Below are positions 35,071-43,907 of a stretch of 64,000 bases of DNA, in pieces. The DNA is from Vibrio sp. 99-8-1 (GTDB taxonomy: Bacteria; Pseudomonadota; Gammaproteobacteria; Enterobacterales; Vibrionaceae): NCBI RefSeq assembly GCF_013114595.1, contig NZ_VTXE01000026.1, positions 1-64,000 of the forward strand. The letters are read 5' to 3'. Below the pieces are notes generated by a model. It did no database searches and was not told the origin of the DNA. It saw only the letters and a program-made list of their open reading frames with translations. The position numbers and the translations under genes are program-made. Every line of letters begins with the position of its first letter. Position 1 is the first letter of the stretch.

Positions 35071-35676
35071 ATGAAAAAAGAGTCTACAGAACAAAGACTT
35101 GAAAGAATACACAAAGCTGCTATTCAATTAGCTTCACAAAGAAATGTTAATTCAATCTCTATCTATGATGTTGCTAAAGAAGCGGCGATCGCCGCTTCAA
35201 CGGTTTACCATCATTACCCAAATATAGAGTCATTGATTTGTGAACTGATGAATGATGTTTTTGATGATTTTCTCAGTGTTTTAGATACCGCGGTAGAGTC
35301 TGATAAAGTGACACATTGGAGTGATATCAACCGTATGATTGAGCAGAGTTTTGTTGACTATTATATGTCTACTCCGTTGGCTCAGCACACGTTATTAGGC
35401 CAGCACACCTACGCGACAGTACGTCATGCCGATGCACAAAATGATCAGCTGTTAGGTCAACGTGTAGAAGCGATTTATCGTCAATTTTACACCTTGCCAG
35501 AACTGCCTAAAGATGTGAATATTTTTGCAATCGCTTTACAGGTTGCAGATAAAGTTTACTCAATGAATTATCGTGAAAATGGAGAGATTGCTCCAGAGAT
35601 GGCAAGAGAAGCGATTGTTTTAACTGAGGCTTATTTAGGGGTTTATTTACCCAAGCATCTACCAAAAATTAATTAA
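35071..35676 (+). CDS. TetR-family regulator
   Basis: A 201-residue regulator. The N-terminal helix-turn-helix is at about residues 10-55: RLERIHKAAIQLASQRN, then SIYDVAKEAAIAASTVYHHY and NIESLICELMND. The C-terminal ligand domain is all-helical without further signature. AAGGTAGAAAA precedes the ATG. Its place between the antiporter-aguA operon and the carbamoyltransferase gene makes it the probable agmatine-responsive regulator of both, though agmatine operons in other bacteria use LuxR or TetR types (AguR). A strong terminator follows. Confidence 0.9.
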   Translation: MKKESTEQRLERIHKAAIQLASQRNVNSISIYDVAKEAAIAASTVYHHYPNIESLICELMNDVFDDFLSVLDTAVESDKVTHWSDINRMIEQSFVDYYMSTPLAQHTLLGQHTYATVRHADAQNDQLLGQRVEAIYRQFYTLPELPKDVNIFAIALQVADKVYSMNYRENGEIAPEMAREAIVLTEAYLGVYLPKHLPKIN

Positions 35677-35694
35677 TTTGTCTCTGTTATATAT

Positions 35695-35724
35695 AAGGCG
35701 CTGTATTATTCAGCGCCTTTTTTT
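35695..35724 (+). terminator. Rho-independent terminator of the TetR gene
   Basis: AAGGCGCTG-TATTATT-CAGCGCC followed by seven Ts. Confidence 0.9.
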
Positions 35725-35859
35725 ATCGCTATTAAAATCAAATATCGAAAAAATAGAGTAGCGATAAAATTAGTTTGTGAACTCTGTCATGTAAATTTTC
35801 AGACTCGTCCCAAATACGCCGATTAGTGATTCTAGTTTTAGAAATGAGATTTGTATTTA

Positions 35860-35945
35860 TGGATACTAAATCCATCGAGATTGGTTGTTGAATTTAATTG
35901 ACCAGCCAAAGATTAAAACATAGTCAGCATACATTTAAATGCTAA
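35860..35945. promoter_or_regulatory. Dyad elements upstream of the carbamoyltransferase gene
   Basis: ATGGAT-ACTAA-ATCCAT near 35859-35875 and AGCAT-ACATTTAA-ATGCT near 35926-35943 are inverted repeats within the promoter region of ptcA. They are candidate operators or leader hairpins. No regulator is assigned. Confidence 0.35.
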
Positions 35946-35981
35946 CGACAACACGAATAACGTATACAAGGAACCACAAAT

Positions 35982-37028
35982 ATGAAACTGCCATCTTCAA
36001 GTGCAACTGATCTAAACAAAGCTAATCTGGAACATATGGTTTCAATGAAAGACTTCTCTGTAAAAGAGATGGACGACATGATGGAGCTGATGACTTATCT
36101 TAAAGAAGCAAGAAAAGACAATGCTGTTCCTCAGTTATTTAAAGGCAAGTCTGTCGGTATGATTTTTGAAGCGGGTTCTACTCGTACTCGCGTATCATTT
36201 GAAGTTGCTGCAACACTACTGGGCGGCCATGCCCTGTTCTTATCTCCTAAAGATATCCATTTAGGTGGCAAAGAGTCCATTGATGATACTTCTCGCGTAT
36301 TGTCTCGTATGTGTGATGTGATTATGGCGCGTACCAACAGCCCTGAAACTCTTGATGGCTTGCTAGAAATGTCGACTGTTCCTGTCATTAACGGTCTAGA
36401 TACCCGATTCCACCCAACTCAGATGCTTGCTGACCTATACACAATCAAAGAGCACATCACTGACGGCCGTACGTTGTCAGATTTAACTTTGGCATTTATG
36501 GGTGACGCTACCGATGTTTGTCGCTCTCTTATGCTAACTTGTGCTAAATATGGCATGGGCTTTAAGCAAATTGGTCCTAAGAAGTATCAAATGGAGCAAG
36601 AGTGGATCGATATGGCACAATCTTTCTGTGAAGAGTCTGGTGGTCATATTGAAATTACCGATGATGTAGAAAGAATTAGTGACTGTGATGTGGTATACGG
36701 TGACAGCTTCTACTGGGTAACACAAATGGATGAAAAAGAAGAGCGTCTAGCTGCCTTTATGCCAGACTATGTTATTAGTGAAGAGTTGATGGCAAAAGCA
36801 AAACCAGGAGCAATGTTACTTCACTGTCTACCTGCAAATGATAAAGAAGAAGTGACGCGTGGAGCATTGGAGAGTGAATATTCCGTTGCGTTCGATGAAG
36901 CCGAAAACCGCTTAACTGCGCAAATGGCTATTTTGGTTTACTTTACTCATAAGTCAATTAAAGAGCCAACAGAAGAAAAACTTGCTATGCATAAAGAAAA
37001 AATTGAAGGGTTTCTTGCTAAATTGTAA
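35982..37028 (+). CDS. ptcA: Putrescine carbamoyltransferase
   Basis: Converts N-carbamoylputrescine and phosphate to putrescine and carbamoyl phosphate, the second step of agmatine catabolism. It has 348 residues. The carbamoyl phosphate loop is STRTRVSFEVAATLLGG; LGGKESIDDTSRVLSRMCD matches putrescine rather than ornithine transcarbamylases. HPTQMLADLYTI, GDATDVCRSL and HCLPANDKEEVT complete the family set. AGGAACC precedes the ATG. It is transcribed alone and ends in a strong terminator; no carbamate kinase gene follows, as would be expected for ATP recovery. Confidence 0.9.
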   Translation: MKLPSSSATDLNKANLEHMVSMKDFSVKEMDDMMELMTYLKEARKDNAVPQLFKGKSVGMIFEAGSTRTRVSFEVAATLLGGHALFLSPKDIHLGGKESIDDTSRVLSRMCDVIMARTNSPETLDGLLEMSTVPVINGLDTRFHPTQMLADLYTIKEHITDGRTLSDLTLAFMGDATDVCRSLMLTCAKYGMGFKQIGPKKYQMEQEWIDMAQSFCEESGGHIEITDDVERISDCDVVYGDSFYWVTQMDEKEERLAAFMPDYVISEELMAKAKPGAMLLHCLPANDKEEVTRGALESEYSVAFDEAENRLTAQMAILVYFTHKSIKEPTEEKLAMHKEKIEGFLAKL

Positions 37029-37072
37029 AAATAATCATGCTATAAAGTAGCTAAATTAAAATCGCTCCACAT

Positions 37073-37103
37073 AGGCCTGACTGAAAAGTCAGGCCTTTTT
37101 TTA
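37073..37103 (+). terminator. Rho-independent terminator of ptcA
   Basis: AGGCCTGACT-GAAA-AGTCAGGCCT followed by a run of Ts: a perfect 10-bp stem. Confidence 0.92.
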
Positions 37104-37239
37104 TTTCTTAAATACTGGTCAATGACATTTAATAATTTAATAGATATTTATATGCCGTGGCATTGTACGTAAGTTTTTTTCAAAATGTGCACCTGTCATT
37201 GTTATTTCTAATAAATTAATTTTTTATGAGTGCTTAGCT

Positions 37240-38760
37240 ATGAGAAAGAAAGTGGTATGCGTTGTTGATGATCATGGATTTGTTAACGATTTAGTTAAAA
37301 CTTGTTTTAGTAGCTTATTCGGTGAAGAGTTTGAATTTAGATATTTTTCAAGTGGTAATCAATTTTCTGAATATTTGGATTTGGATGAAGAAGAACTAGA
37401 CATCGTATTTCTAGACATGAAGATGGATGATGGCGATGGTGTTAGTGTTCTCAATAAGCTCTCTTCTCTTCATAAGAATGAAGTGCCGCTGTTTATTTTG
37501 ACAGCATTAGAGGAGAGCTTGGTGAATTATATTGTTGAGTCTCTTTCTGATTCCAAGCTTAATATTGTGCAAGTGGTTTCCAAAAACTCACCGGGAAGCT
37601 TATATAAGGAAATAGAGAGATATAAAAAACAGATAATCCATGGTTTTAAGAGTGAATGCGAGTCGTTTGATGGTCCCAAAATACCTCGCCTAATGAGCAC
37701 TGATTTATCAGATTTTGCACATTATATAGATGAGTGCCTTGTCCCCTTCATTCAGCCGAAAGTGAATATAAAGAATGATTGCGTAAGTGGTTTTGAACTG
37801 CTCGCGAGAATAATCGACCCTGAGCATGGTGTTGTCCTTCCTTTTACATTTTTGCCAGAACTAAACAGCATAGAAAAGCAGTACATTTTCAATATTAAGG
37901 TGATTGAACGATTTATGTTAGTGATTGAAGAGCTCTTAACGGAAGGCTACCGCTTTAATTACTCCATAAACATCGATCCAATGGCGATCTCTTATCCTAG
38001 TTTTATCGAAGATTTAGACAAAATTATAGAAAACAAACCGATGTTGAGTCGTTGGGTTACTTTTGAGTTAACGGAGACATCTGAGTTAATTGGATCAGAT
38101 TGCAACCTTAAGCTGGCACAACTGAAAATGAAAGGCTTTAAAATCTCAATTGATGACTTTGGAAAAGGCTTTTCTAACTTAAATAGAATCAAATCTCTAC
38201 CTTATGACGAAGTAAAAATTGATCGAAAACTAATATGCGCTATAGAACATTCTGTTTCAGATAAGCAGTTGGTTTTTACGGTAATCAATTACCTGGTTGA
38301 TATAGGTAAAAGTGTTGTAGCAGAAGGTGTCGAGCATATATCGACGTTAAATACTTTAAAAACGACGCGGTGTACTGAAGTGCAAGGCTTTTATTATTCT
38401 TGTCCTAAACCTTATTTCGACATCGATAGTATCTTGTACAACTTATTTATAACAAGAATAAATGAACTTTTAAAATATATTGATGTGTCTGAACTTTCAT
38501 CAATGTATAAAGAGCTATTTGATAACACGGTTTCTGATATTGAGGCGCTGTCATCAATAGAAGTTCCTCAACAAAGAAGAGATATCATTCATAAAATAAA
38601 AGGGAGTATGGCTACCGGAGGGTTTAATGAGTGTCTTCATTATTTAAATAAATTTCGAGACTGTAATGCTGAGCAACTCAATAGTCACTGTAGACAATTA
38701 AAAGAGATGTTGTTTTGTTATAAGAAAATACTGATTAAGTTTAATCTGATATTTTTATAA
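37240..38760 (+). CDS. Response regulator with EAL and HPt-like domains
   Basis: A cytoplasmic protein of 506 residues with three parts. A receiver domain (1-125) has the phospho-acceptor Asp59 in FLDMKMDDGDG and acidic residues in VVDDHG. An EAL domain (about 165-400) has Glu186 in FELLARI, the Asn in SINIDP, FELTETSE, DDFGKGFSNL, VKIDRKL, VVAEGVEH and VQGFYYS, so phosphodiesterase activity looks possible. The C-terminal 90 residues resemble a histidine phosphotransfer domain, with His451 in IIHKIKGSMATGGF. No cognate histidine kinase is adjacent. Base composition is AT-rich compared with neighbours, a possible sign of transfer. It is followed 62 bp on by an HTH gene. Confidence 0.85.
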   Translation: MRKKVVCVVDDHGFVNDLVKTCFSSLFGEEFEFRYFSSGNQFSEYLDLDEEELDIVFLDMKMDDGDGVSVLNKLSSLHKNEVPLFILTALEESLVNYIVESLSDSKLNIVQVVSKNSPGSLYKEIERYKKQIIHGFKSECESFDGPKIPRLMSTDLSDFAHYIDECLVPFIQPKVNIKNDCVSGFELLARIIDPEHGVVLPFTFLPELNSIEKQYIFNIKVIERFMLVIEELLTEGYRFNYSINIDPMAISYPSFIEDLDKIIENKPMLSRWVTFELTETSELIGSDCNLKLAQLKMKGFKISIDDFGKGFSNLNRIKSLPYDEVKIDRKLICAIEHSVSDKQLVFTVINYLVDIGKSVVAEGVEHISTLNTLKTTRCTEVQGFYYSCPKPYFDIDSILYNLFITRINELLKYIDVSELSSMYKELFDNTVSDIEALSSIEVPQQRRDIIHKIKGSMATGGFNECLHYLNKFRDCNAEQLNSHCRQLKEMLFCYKKILIKFNLIFL

Positions 38761-38822
38761 AAATTCAGAGTTAGTATCAATCGTTGAGAGGATTTGTTGC
38801 AATAGTAACTAGGTTGAATGAT

Positions 38823-39569
38823 ATGAAAATATTTAAATTTTTTGAGGCTTTAAAGCTCGCACGAAAAGTTCTAGGATTAACTCAAGCACAAGTGGCCTAT
38901 ATTATCTCTAAACCTCGAACGGGTAGTGTTTGTGATACAAGTACTATTAGTCGCTGGGAGGGTGGTGGTGTTGTTCCTCCCCACAAAAAGCAGATAGAAA
39001 TATTTACTGAATTGAATCTTGATTTTGAATACCTCAAAGGAAGTCGCTTTTTCAATATAGATGGCGAAGCTTTGGAGCGATATTTTAAACAGAGTTTATT
39101 TGAAAATTGCCATTGGGATTTTGCTTGTGATGAAGGGGATGACTATTTTATTTCAAATGACACCACGGTAAAGACGTCAGTTAAATCAGATAGACAGAAA
39201 CTAGAATACTCGATTTATTATGAAGACTCTGGAAACTTGCTAGGTAAACTTGATTACGACCTAAAAGAGAGAGAAGAGCTGTTTAGCCAATCCATATTGA
39301 CCATTAACAGTATCTATTGCACGAGAAAAAGTATTTTATTAGATATGGTGGCTTTCTTGATTGCCAATTTAACATCAAGAGAAGTGGAAAATATTGTCTA
39401 TTTCTCCTCAAACAAGTTGTCTCCCATATGTAGATTGTTGAAGAGCATTGGTTTCCAACCCCATAAACACGGCACCGAAGGGTACTGTTTTATGCTTGAT
39501 TATCACACAATGCTGTACAACCAATCTCTATTTTACTTGTCACTAGTGGATAAAGACAGATTTCAGTAA
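38823..39569 (+). CDS. XRE-type HTH protein with GNAT-like C-terminus
   Basis: A 248-residue protein from the ATG at 38823; the frame opens at a TTG 13 codons earlier. Residues about 5-70 form an XRE helix-turn-helix (LARKVLGLTQAQVAYIISK, STISRWEGG, PPHKKQIEIF). The C-terminal half has the pattern of an acetyltransferase fold: SILTINSIYCTRKS strand, a helix, then NKLSPICRLLKSIGFQPH like the last GNAT helix and strand. The acetyl-CoA loop (R/Q-x-x-G-x-G/A) is not visible, so it may bind rather than acetylate. It follows the REC-EAL-HPt gene in the same direction and converges on a GGDEF-EAL gene, suggesting a role in that signalling set. Confidence 0.65.
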   Translation: MKIFKFFEALKLARKVLGLTQAQVAYIISKPRTGSVCDTSTISRWEGGGVVPPHKKQIEIFTELNLDFEYLKGSRFFNIDGEALERYFKQSLFENCHWDFACDEGDDYFISNDTTVKTSVKSDRQKLEYSIYYEDSGNLLGKLDYDLKEREELFSQSILTINSIYCTRKSILLDMVAFLIANLTSREVENIVYFSSNKLSPICRLLKSIGFQPHKHGTEGYCFMLDYHTMLYNQSLFYLSLVDKDRFQ

Positions 39570-39573
39570 TGGA

Positions 39574-41829
39574 TTACTTCTCGTTCATATACTGACACAG
39601 TTGATCATAGGGCAGCGGTTTAGAGAAGTAGTAGCCTTGGAACTGAAAGCAGTCATTATCTATCAGTAACTGTTTCTGAGCTGAGGTTTCTACTCCTTCC
39701 GCAATTATGGTCATTCCTAAACGCTGACCAATAGAAATAACATTGGTAATCATGGCCAGCGAGCGAGAATCTTCGTCAATCTTATCAACAAAACTCTTAT
39801 CGATTTTAAGTTCATCAATAACAAGCTCATTTAACATACTCAATGAAGAGTATCCGGTACCAAAATCATCTAGTGATATCTGTATGCCTTGCTTCTGTAA
39901 ATAAGCACAAATAGGTTTAATTTTATTGAGATCCTCGATGAATAGGTTTTCTGTGATCTCTAAAGTGATGGTTTCGGGACTGAGTCCAAACGCTTTTATA
40001 CTGGCGAGTATCCTTTCTGCGAACAGCTCTTCCGTAAATTGACGTACGGAAATATTGATTGAAAGCTTAAGTGGCTTATCAAGGGTTCGGTTTAATTTGG
40101 ATAGGTCTGTTAAAGATTTGTCGATAATGAGTTGCCCTAGTTTACTCATTAGTCCGGTCGATTCTGCAATGGCGATAAACTTCTCAGGGCTGACAAAACC
40201 AAGTGTTTCATCTATCCAACGAACGAGTGCCTCAACGCCATAAATCTCACCGTTTTTGTCAACCTGTGGCTGATAGACCATAAAAGGCGTTTCTTGCTCT
40301 ATGGCGACTCTCAATTTTTGTTCAAGTTGGACATGTTGATAATGCTCTTCTTGCATCTGACTGGAGAAGAAACAGGTAGAGTTACGTTTCTTTTTCGCGC
40401 TATGAAGTGCTATGTCAGCAGCACTAAGTAACTCATTTAGTTTTACGCCATTCTCTGGATAGCGAGAGACACCGATGCAACTGCCTAAGAGAATACTGCT
40501 ATTTTTGACTATGTAAGGTTCGGCTAAACTGGTTGAGATAAGTTTGGTGGTATATTGCAATTGCGCATGTTCGCATGAATAGGTTAGAAAGATAAATTCG
40601 TCGCTGGATTCTCGAATTAGTAGGCCATCTGAAGCTAAAATTTGGCTCAATCTTTGTGTTGCTTGGATTAGTACTTTGTCTCCAAATTCATGACCGTAAC
40701 TATCATTTACGCTTTTAAAATTGTCTATATCGATATACATCAAGGCGAAAGGTGGGTTATTGCCGGACTCTGAGTTAATCCATTCATTGATACAAGAGCG
40801 TAAATACTGCCGATTGGGTAGATTGGTTAAAGAGTCATGTTGAGCTTGATAAACCAACTTGCTGTTAGTTTTAATTTCACTGTTGGCAATTGAACGGATA
40901 AGAATAAATAAAATAAACATTGAGCTAACAAAGAAGCCCAAGATAACCGTAAATCTGGATATAAAAACTTGATTGATATATTGCTGTTTAATGTTTGATA
41001 CAAAAAACAGTTCTGAATATGGGTCGTATTTCACGACTAAGCGTTGGTTTTTATCGCCAATGATGTAATTAATAGATTGGATAGACGGTAGTTCATTGCT
41101 GATTGCTTCAGAGAAGGTAGAGTTAAGTAACGGGAGCAAGTCTTGGTTACTTTTCTGTGAGTAATTTATATCAGAATCAGAAGAGTACTGATTGTAGCCA
41201 TCTTTACGAATAATCTGGATATTGTGATAACTATTTAGCTCATCTCCTACACCAAATAGAGGTGAATTATCAATTCGGATACCAGCCGTCATGACTGCAA
41301 TAGGTTGAGTTCGGTCTTTACCAGCATAGATTGAACGACGTATTGGCATTGCATAGGTTTTTGTTTTTAAAGCATTGACTAAATAAGTTGGGCCAATGGA
41401 TATTTTGTCGATACTACGAGCTATTTGAAATGATGGCTTTGTTTGTGGAAGCTCCATAAGGTTTGGCAGCTTATTAAGATCAAAGTTCGAGCTGGCAACT
41501 AAAGGTGTGCCATCATAGGCCACTAGGCCAAGTCCTAATAGAGCTGGATAGTTCACCATGATCTCATCTAATGTTTTATCGTGAACTGGATGAGCAAGAG
41601 TTGGGTACTCTGCTACCATTTGTAACCCTAAAATATGTAGCAGAGCATCTTGTGTTCGAAAGAAAGCGTGAACGGAATTAGAAAACAGAGTAATGCTGCT
41701 TTTTTGCTCATTGTGAAAGCGTTCTACCGTATTATCGTGCATATAAACAGTAACAAAGCCAAAAGCCAATAATGAAATGATAAATATGAGTGCAAAAATA
41801 GCCCAGATTTTCTGTTTTAACTTAGCCAT
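39574..41829 (-). CDS. Membrane GGDEF-EAL protein with degenerate GGDEF
   Basis: A 751-residue inner-membrane protein. One helix at about 8-28 and a second near 298-320 enclose a periplasmic sensor of roughly 270 residues, probably Cache-like. The GGDEF domain (about 335-490) carries SSDEF at residues 408-412, where both glycines are replaced, so cyclase activity is unlikely. The EAL domain is intact, with Glu533 in GVEALVRW, then NISVRQF, EITENLF, DDFGTGYSSLS and AEGVETS. It is thus most likely a phosphodiesterase whose GGDEF part is regulatory. Its stop lies 4 bp from the convergent HTH gene. Confidence 0.93.
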   Translation of the reverse strand: MAKLKQKIWAIFALIFIISLLAFGFVTVYMHDNTVERFHNEQKSSITLFSNSVHAFFRTQDALLHILGLQMVAEYPTLAHPVHDKTLDEIMVNYPALLGLGLVAYDGTPLVASSNFDLNKLPNLMELPQTKPSFQIARSIDKISIGPTYLVNALKTKTYAMPIRRSIYAGKDRTQPIAVMTAGIRIDNSPLFGVGDELNSYHNIQIIRKDGYNQYSSDSDINYSQKSNQDLLPLLNSTFSEAISNELPSIQSINYIIGDKNQRLVVKYDPYSELFFVSNIKQQYINQVFISRFTVILGFFVSSMFILFILIRSIANSEIKTNSKLVYQAQHDSLTNLPNRQYLRSCINEWINSESGNNPPFALMYIDIDNFKSVNDSYGHEFGDKVLIQATQRLSQILASDGLLIRESSDEFIFLTYSCEHAQLQYTTKLISTSLAEPYIVKNSSILLGSCIGVSRYPENGVKLNELLSAADIALHSAKKKRNSTCFFSSQMQEEHYQHVQLEQKLRVAIEQETPFMVYQPQVDKNGEIYGVEALVRWIDETLGFVSPEKFIAIAESTGLMSKLGQLIIDKSLTDLSKLNRTLDKPLKLSINISVRQFTEELFAERILASIKAFGLSPETITLEITENLFIEDLNKIKPICAYLQKQGIQISLDDFGTGYSSLSMLNELVIDELKIDKSFVDKIDEDSRSLAMITNVISIGQRLGMTIIAEGVETSAQKQLLIDNDCFQFQGYYFSKPLPYDQLCQYMNEK

Positions 41830-42007
41830 AAATTTATTATATGTTTTTATTCTTAATCATAATATATAGCAAGTTCTAAGAATGTACCAACTCGAACTGA
41901 CAAAAATGTCATGTAAAACAGTGAAATAGTATTTATGGAGTATAAAACGCCTTTATTTTCTTTGCTAACTAATGACCAAGTAAGAATTAGGGCATACTGA
42001 TATATAT

Positions 42008-42204
42008 TAACCTCAGCTCGGGATAATTTAAGCCGCTCAGTACTGCTCTTATAGCGTCTGATTTCGTTAAAATCAACGTGATAGAATAACTATCACTTAT
42101 AATTTTGCCTTGTCATTCATCTAAAATAGCAGCACTGCGCCTAGTTAAAGCTTAACTTATTATTAAATATGGAATTTTGACTTTCTTATCCCGAGTTGAG
42201 GTTA
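42008..42204. mobile_element. MITE-like element with 19-bp terminal inverted repeats
   Basis: TAACCTCAGCTCGGGATAA at 42008-42026 is the reverse complement, with one mismatch, of the sequence at 42186-42204. The enclosed 159 bp has no open frame of note and contains smaller dyads (ATTTCGTTAAAAT, GATAGAATAACTATC). The flanks are AT-rich (TATAT on both sides), which could be a target duplication. The size and ends fit a non-autonomous transposon; the rest of the 396-bp gap holds only the promoters of the GGDEF-EAL gene. Confidence 0.6.
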
Positions 42205-42225
42205 TATTAGAAAATTAAAACCTAA

Positions 42226-43143
42226 TTAATTGGAAACAGATAATCTGTTAGATGGCTGCTTCTTTTCAAGTATGGTGCTTGCCACAATGCTGCCAAGACA
42301 TACTGCAAGTAAAGCTAGTGTCGTCACAACATCCAACTTTTCAGAGAAAACGGCAAAGGCAAGCAACGCAGCTACGATTGGTGTGCTTGCTGCAAATGCC
42401 GCACAACGCTCTGCTCCTAGCTGTTTTATCGCATACAGATATGTGAACGATGCCAGTAATCCAGCTCCAATCCCTTGCAGTAATATATGTCCAATTACCT
42501 CTTGCCATGGCCAGTGCACAATGTTGCTGCTTATTAACGAACTGTTTAATAGTTGACTGGCGATAGCAGCAAACAAACATAATGTTGATATACAAGCGAC
42601 CAAACCCGCACAAACCAAAGGGGGTAAGCCTGCTACTCGTGCACTGATGGTAAACAGCGCCCACATAAAACTGGCACCAAGAAACATGAGCTGACCGGTG
42701 AACAAGCTATTGTTAGACGTTGCTAAGCTATTGAACAAAAACAGAACAATGCCAAAGCTTATTAGTATCAATCCAACTCGCCTATGTAATCCAGAAGGCT
42801 GTTTATAACAGGTAATGGCGATACCAGTAACAAATAGCGGTAAGGTTCCAGGAATTAAGGCGCTTGCATGAGCAACCGGTGCATACTGCATAGCATGACT
42901 GGCTACTAATAAGTAGGGGAGACCACTGCCGATAAAGATACCGATTAAGTATTTTATCGGTACCTTTTTAATCTGATGACGAGCATTAATAACAACTGGT
43001 AGTAATAATATTGTTGGCAGTAAGAAGCGCGCTAAAGCAATATCGGCAGAAGTGAGCTCTGAGTTTGCCCCACCTTTGAGTGAGATAAAGAAGCCTGACC
43101 ACAAAATTATGGTAACAAAAATAGCCAAATGACCAAGAATCAT
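42226..43143 (-). CDS. EamA/DMT-family exporter
   Basis: A 305-residue inner-membrane protein with ten predicted helices in two EamA repeats. Seen features are FVTIILWSGFFISLKGGA in the first helix, ALARFLLPTILLLP, an inter-repeat ending in KQPSGLHRR, and the second repeat with ALFTISARVAG and FTYLYAIKQLGAERCAAFAA. Such proteins export amino acids or other small metabolites. It is divergent from an Lrp-family regulator, an arrangement common for amino acid exporters. Its 3' end lies 22 bp from the MITE-like element. Confidence 0.88.
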   Translation of the reverse strand: MILGHLAIFVTIILWSGFFISLKGGANSELTSADIALARFLLPTILLLPVVINARHQIKKVPIKYLIGIFIGSGLPYLLVASHAMQYAPVAHASALIPGTLPLFVTGIAITCYKQPSGLHRRVGLILISFGIVLFLFNSLATSNNSLFTGQLMFLGASFMWALFTISARVAGLPPLVCAGLVACISTLCLFAAIASQLLNSSLISSNIVHWPWQEVIGHILLQGIGAGLLASFTYLYAIKQLGAERCAAFAASTPIVAALLAFAVFSEKLDVVTTLALLAVCLGSIVASTILEKKQPSNRLSVSN

Positions 43144-43317
43144 AAATGTTAACTTTTTGTTATTAAATAATAAGAGTATTATGCATCGTCTTAGATGGTG
43201 GAAATAGGCTAATTATGGTTGTTTTTGCCTAGATATTGGTGGAAATGATAATAAAATAACTTATTTGAGATGAATAAAGCCAATTTTTCATAAGAAAGTG
43301 ATTTGATGGGTATAAGC

Positions 43318-43773
43318 ATGGACAAATTTGATCAACATTTATTAGAACTATTGCAGCAAGATGGACGATTAAGCACGGTGGAGCTAGCCGAGCGTGTTGG
43401 CCTATCTGCTTCTCCGTGTGCTCGTAGATTGAAAAAGCTGGAACAGCAGGGCGTTATTGAAGGCTACAGCGCGTTATTAAATCGTCAAAAAATAGGTATC
43501 GCAATGACGGTTTTTGTTGAGGTGAGTTTAAGTAATCACCAAGCACAAAGCATTGATAAGTTTGAGTCTGAAATAGTAGAAATGAAACAAGTGGTCAGTT
43601 GTCATGTTGTGTCTGGAGCGTATGACTATTTATTAGAAGTGGTGAGTCAAGATTTGAACGATTACGAACTTTTTATTCGCCAACTACAGTGTGTGGACAA
43701 TGTTAAGGATATTCATACTCATATGGCGATGCGTCAAGTTAAAGGGAGAGCGTCTTTGCCGATACTAAACTGA
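43318..43773 (+). CDS. Lrp/AsnC-family regulator
   Basis: A 151-residue regulator: an N-terminal helix-turn-helix (DKFDQHLLELLQQDGRLS, VELAERVGLSASPCARRLKK) and a C-terminal RAM ligand-binding domain (IAMTVFVEVSL, VVSCHVVSGAYDYLLEVV). It is usual length. The ATG at 43318 fits the family start (MDKFD); ATG 43306 would add four residues. It is divergent from the EamA exporter and most likely controls it in response to an amino acid. Confidence 0.92.
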   Translation: MDKFDQHLLELLQQDGRLSTVELAERVGLSASPCARRLKKLEQQGVIEGYSALLNRQKIGIAMTVFVEVSLSNHQAQSIDKFESEIVEMKQVVSCHVVSGAYDYLLEVVSQDLNDYELFIRQLQCVDNVKDIHTHMAMRQVKGRASLPILN

Positions 43774-43907
43774 AGCGTTTTGTGCGCTAGTGTGTCTTTT
43801 GTCACTTATATTTAGGTGAAACTGATAGAGGTTTCAAAGTTTAGCGACTTCTAATGCAAACAGAGCGTCTCTCTTACTATAATGAACAAGTGGTATTTAG
43901 TTAGTGA

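Noticed and set aside
34905-35114. 69-codon minus-strand frame before the TetR gene
   Set aside because: It has no ribosome binding site, is low in complexity and overlaps the TetR start region; it appears by chance in AT-rich DNA.
35982-37028. Ornithine carbamoyltransferase (ArgF/ArcB)
   Set aside because: The LGGKESIDDTSR block and absence of the usual ornithine-binding SMG loop, with agmatine genes beside it, favour putrescine carbamoyltransferase.
41830-42225. Remnant of a full insertion sequence
   Set aside because: There are inverted ends, but the interior is 159 bp with no transposase fragment, so a MITE-like reading is preferred.
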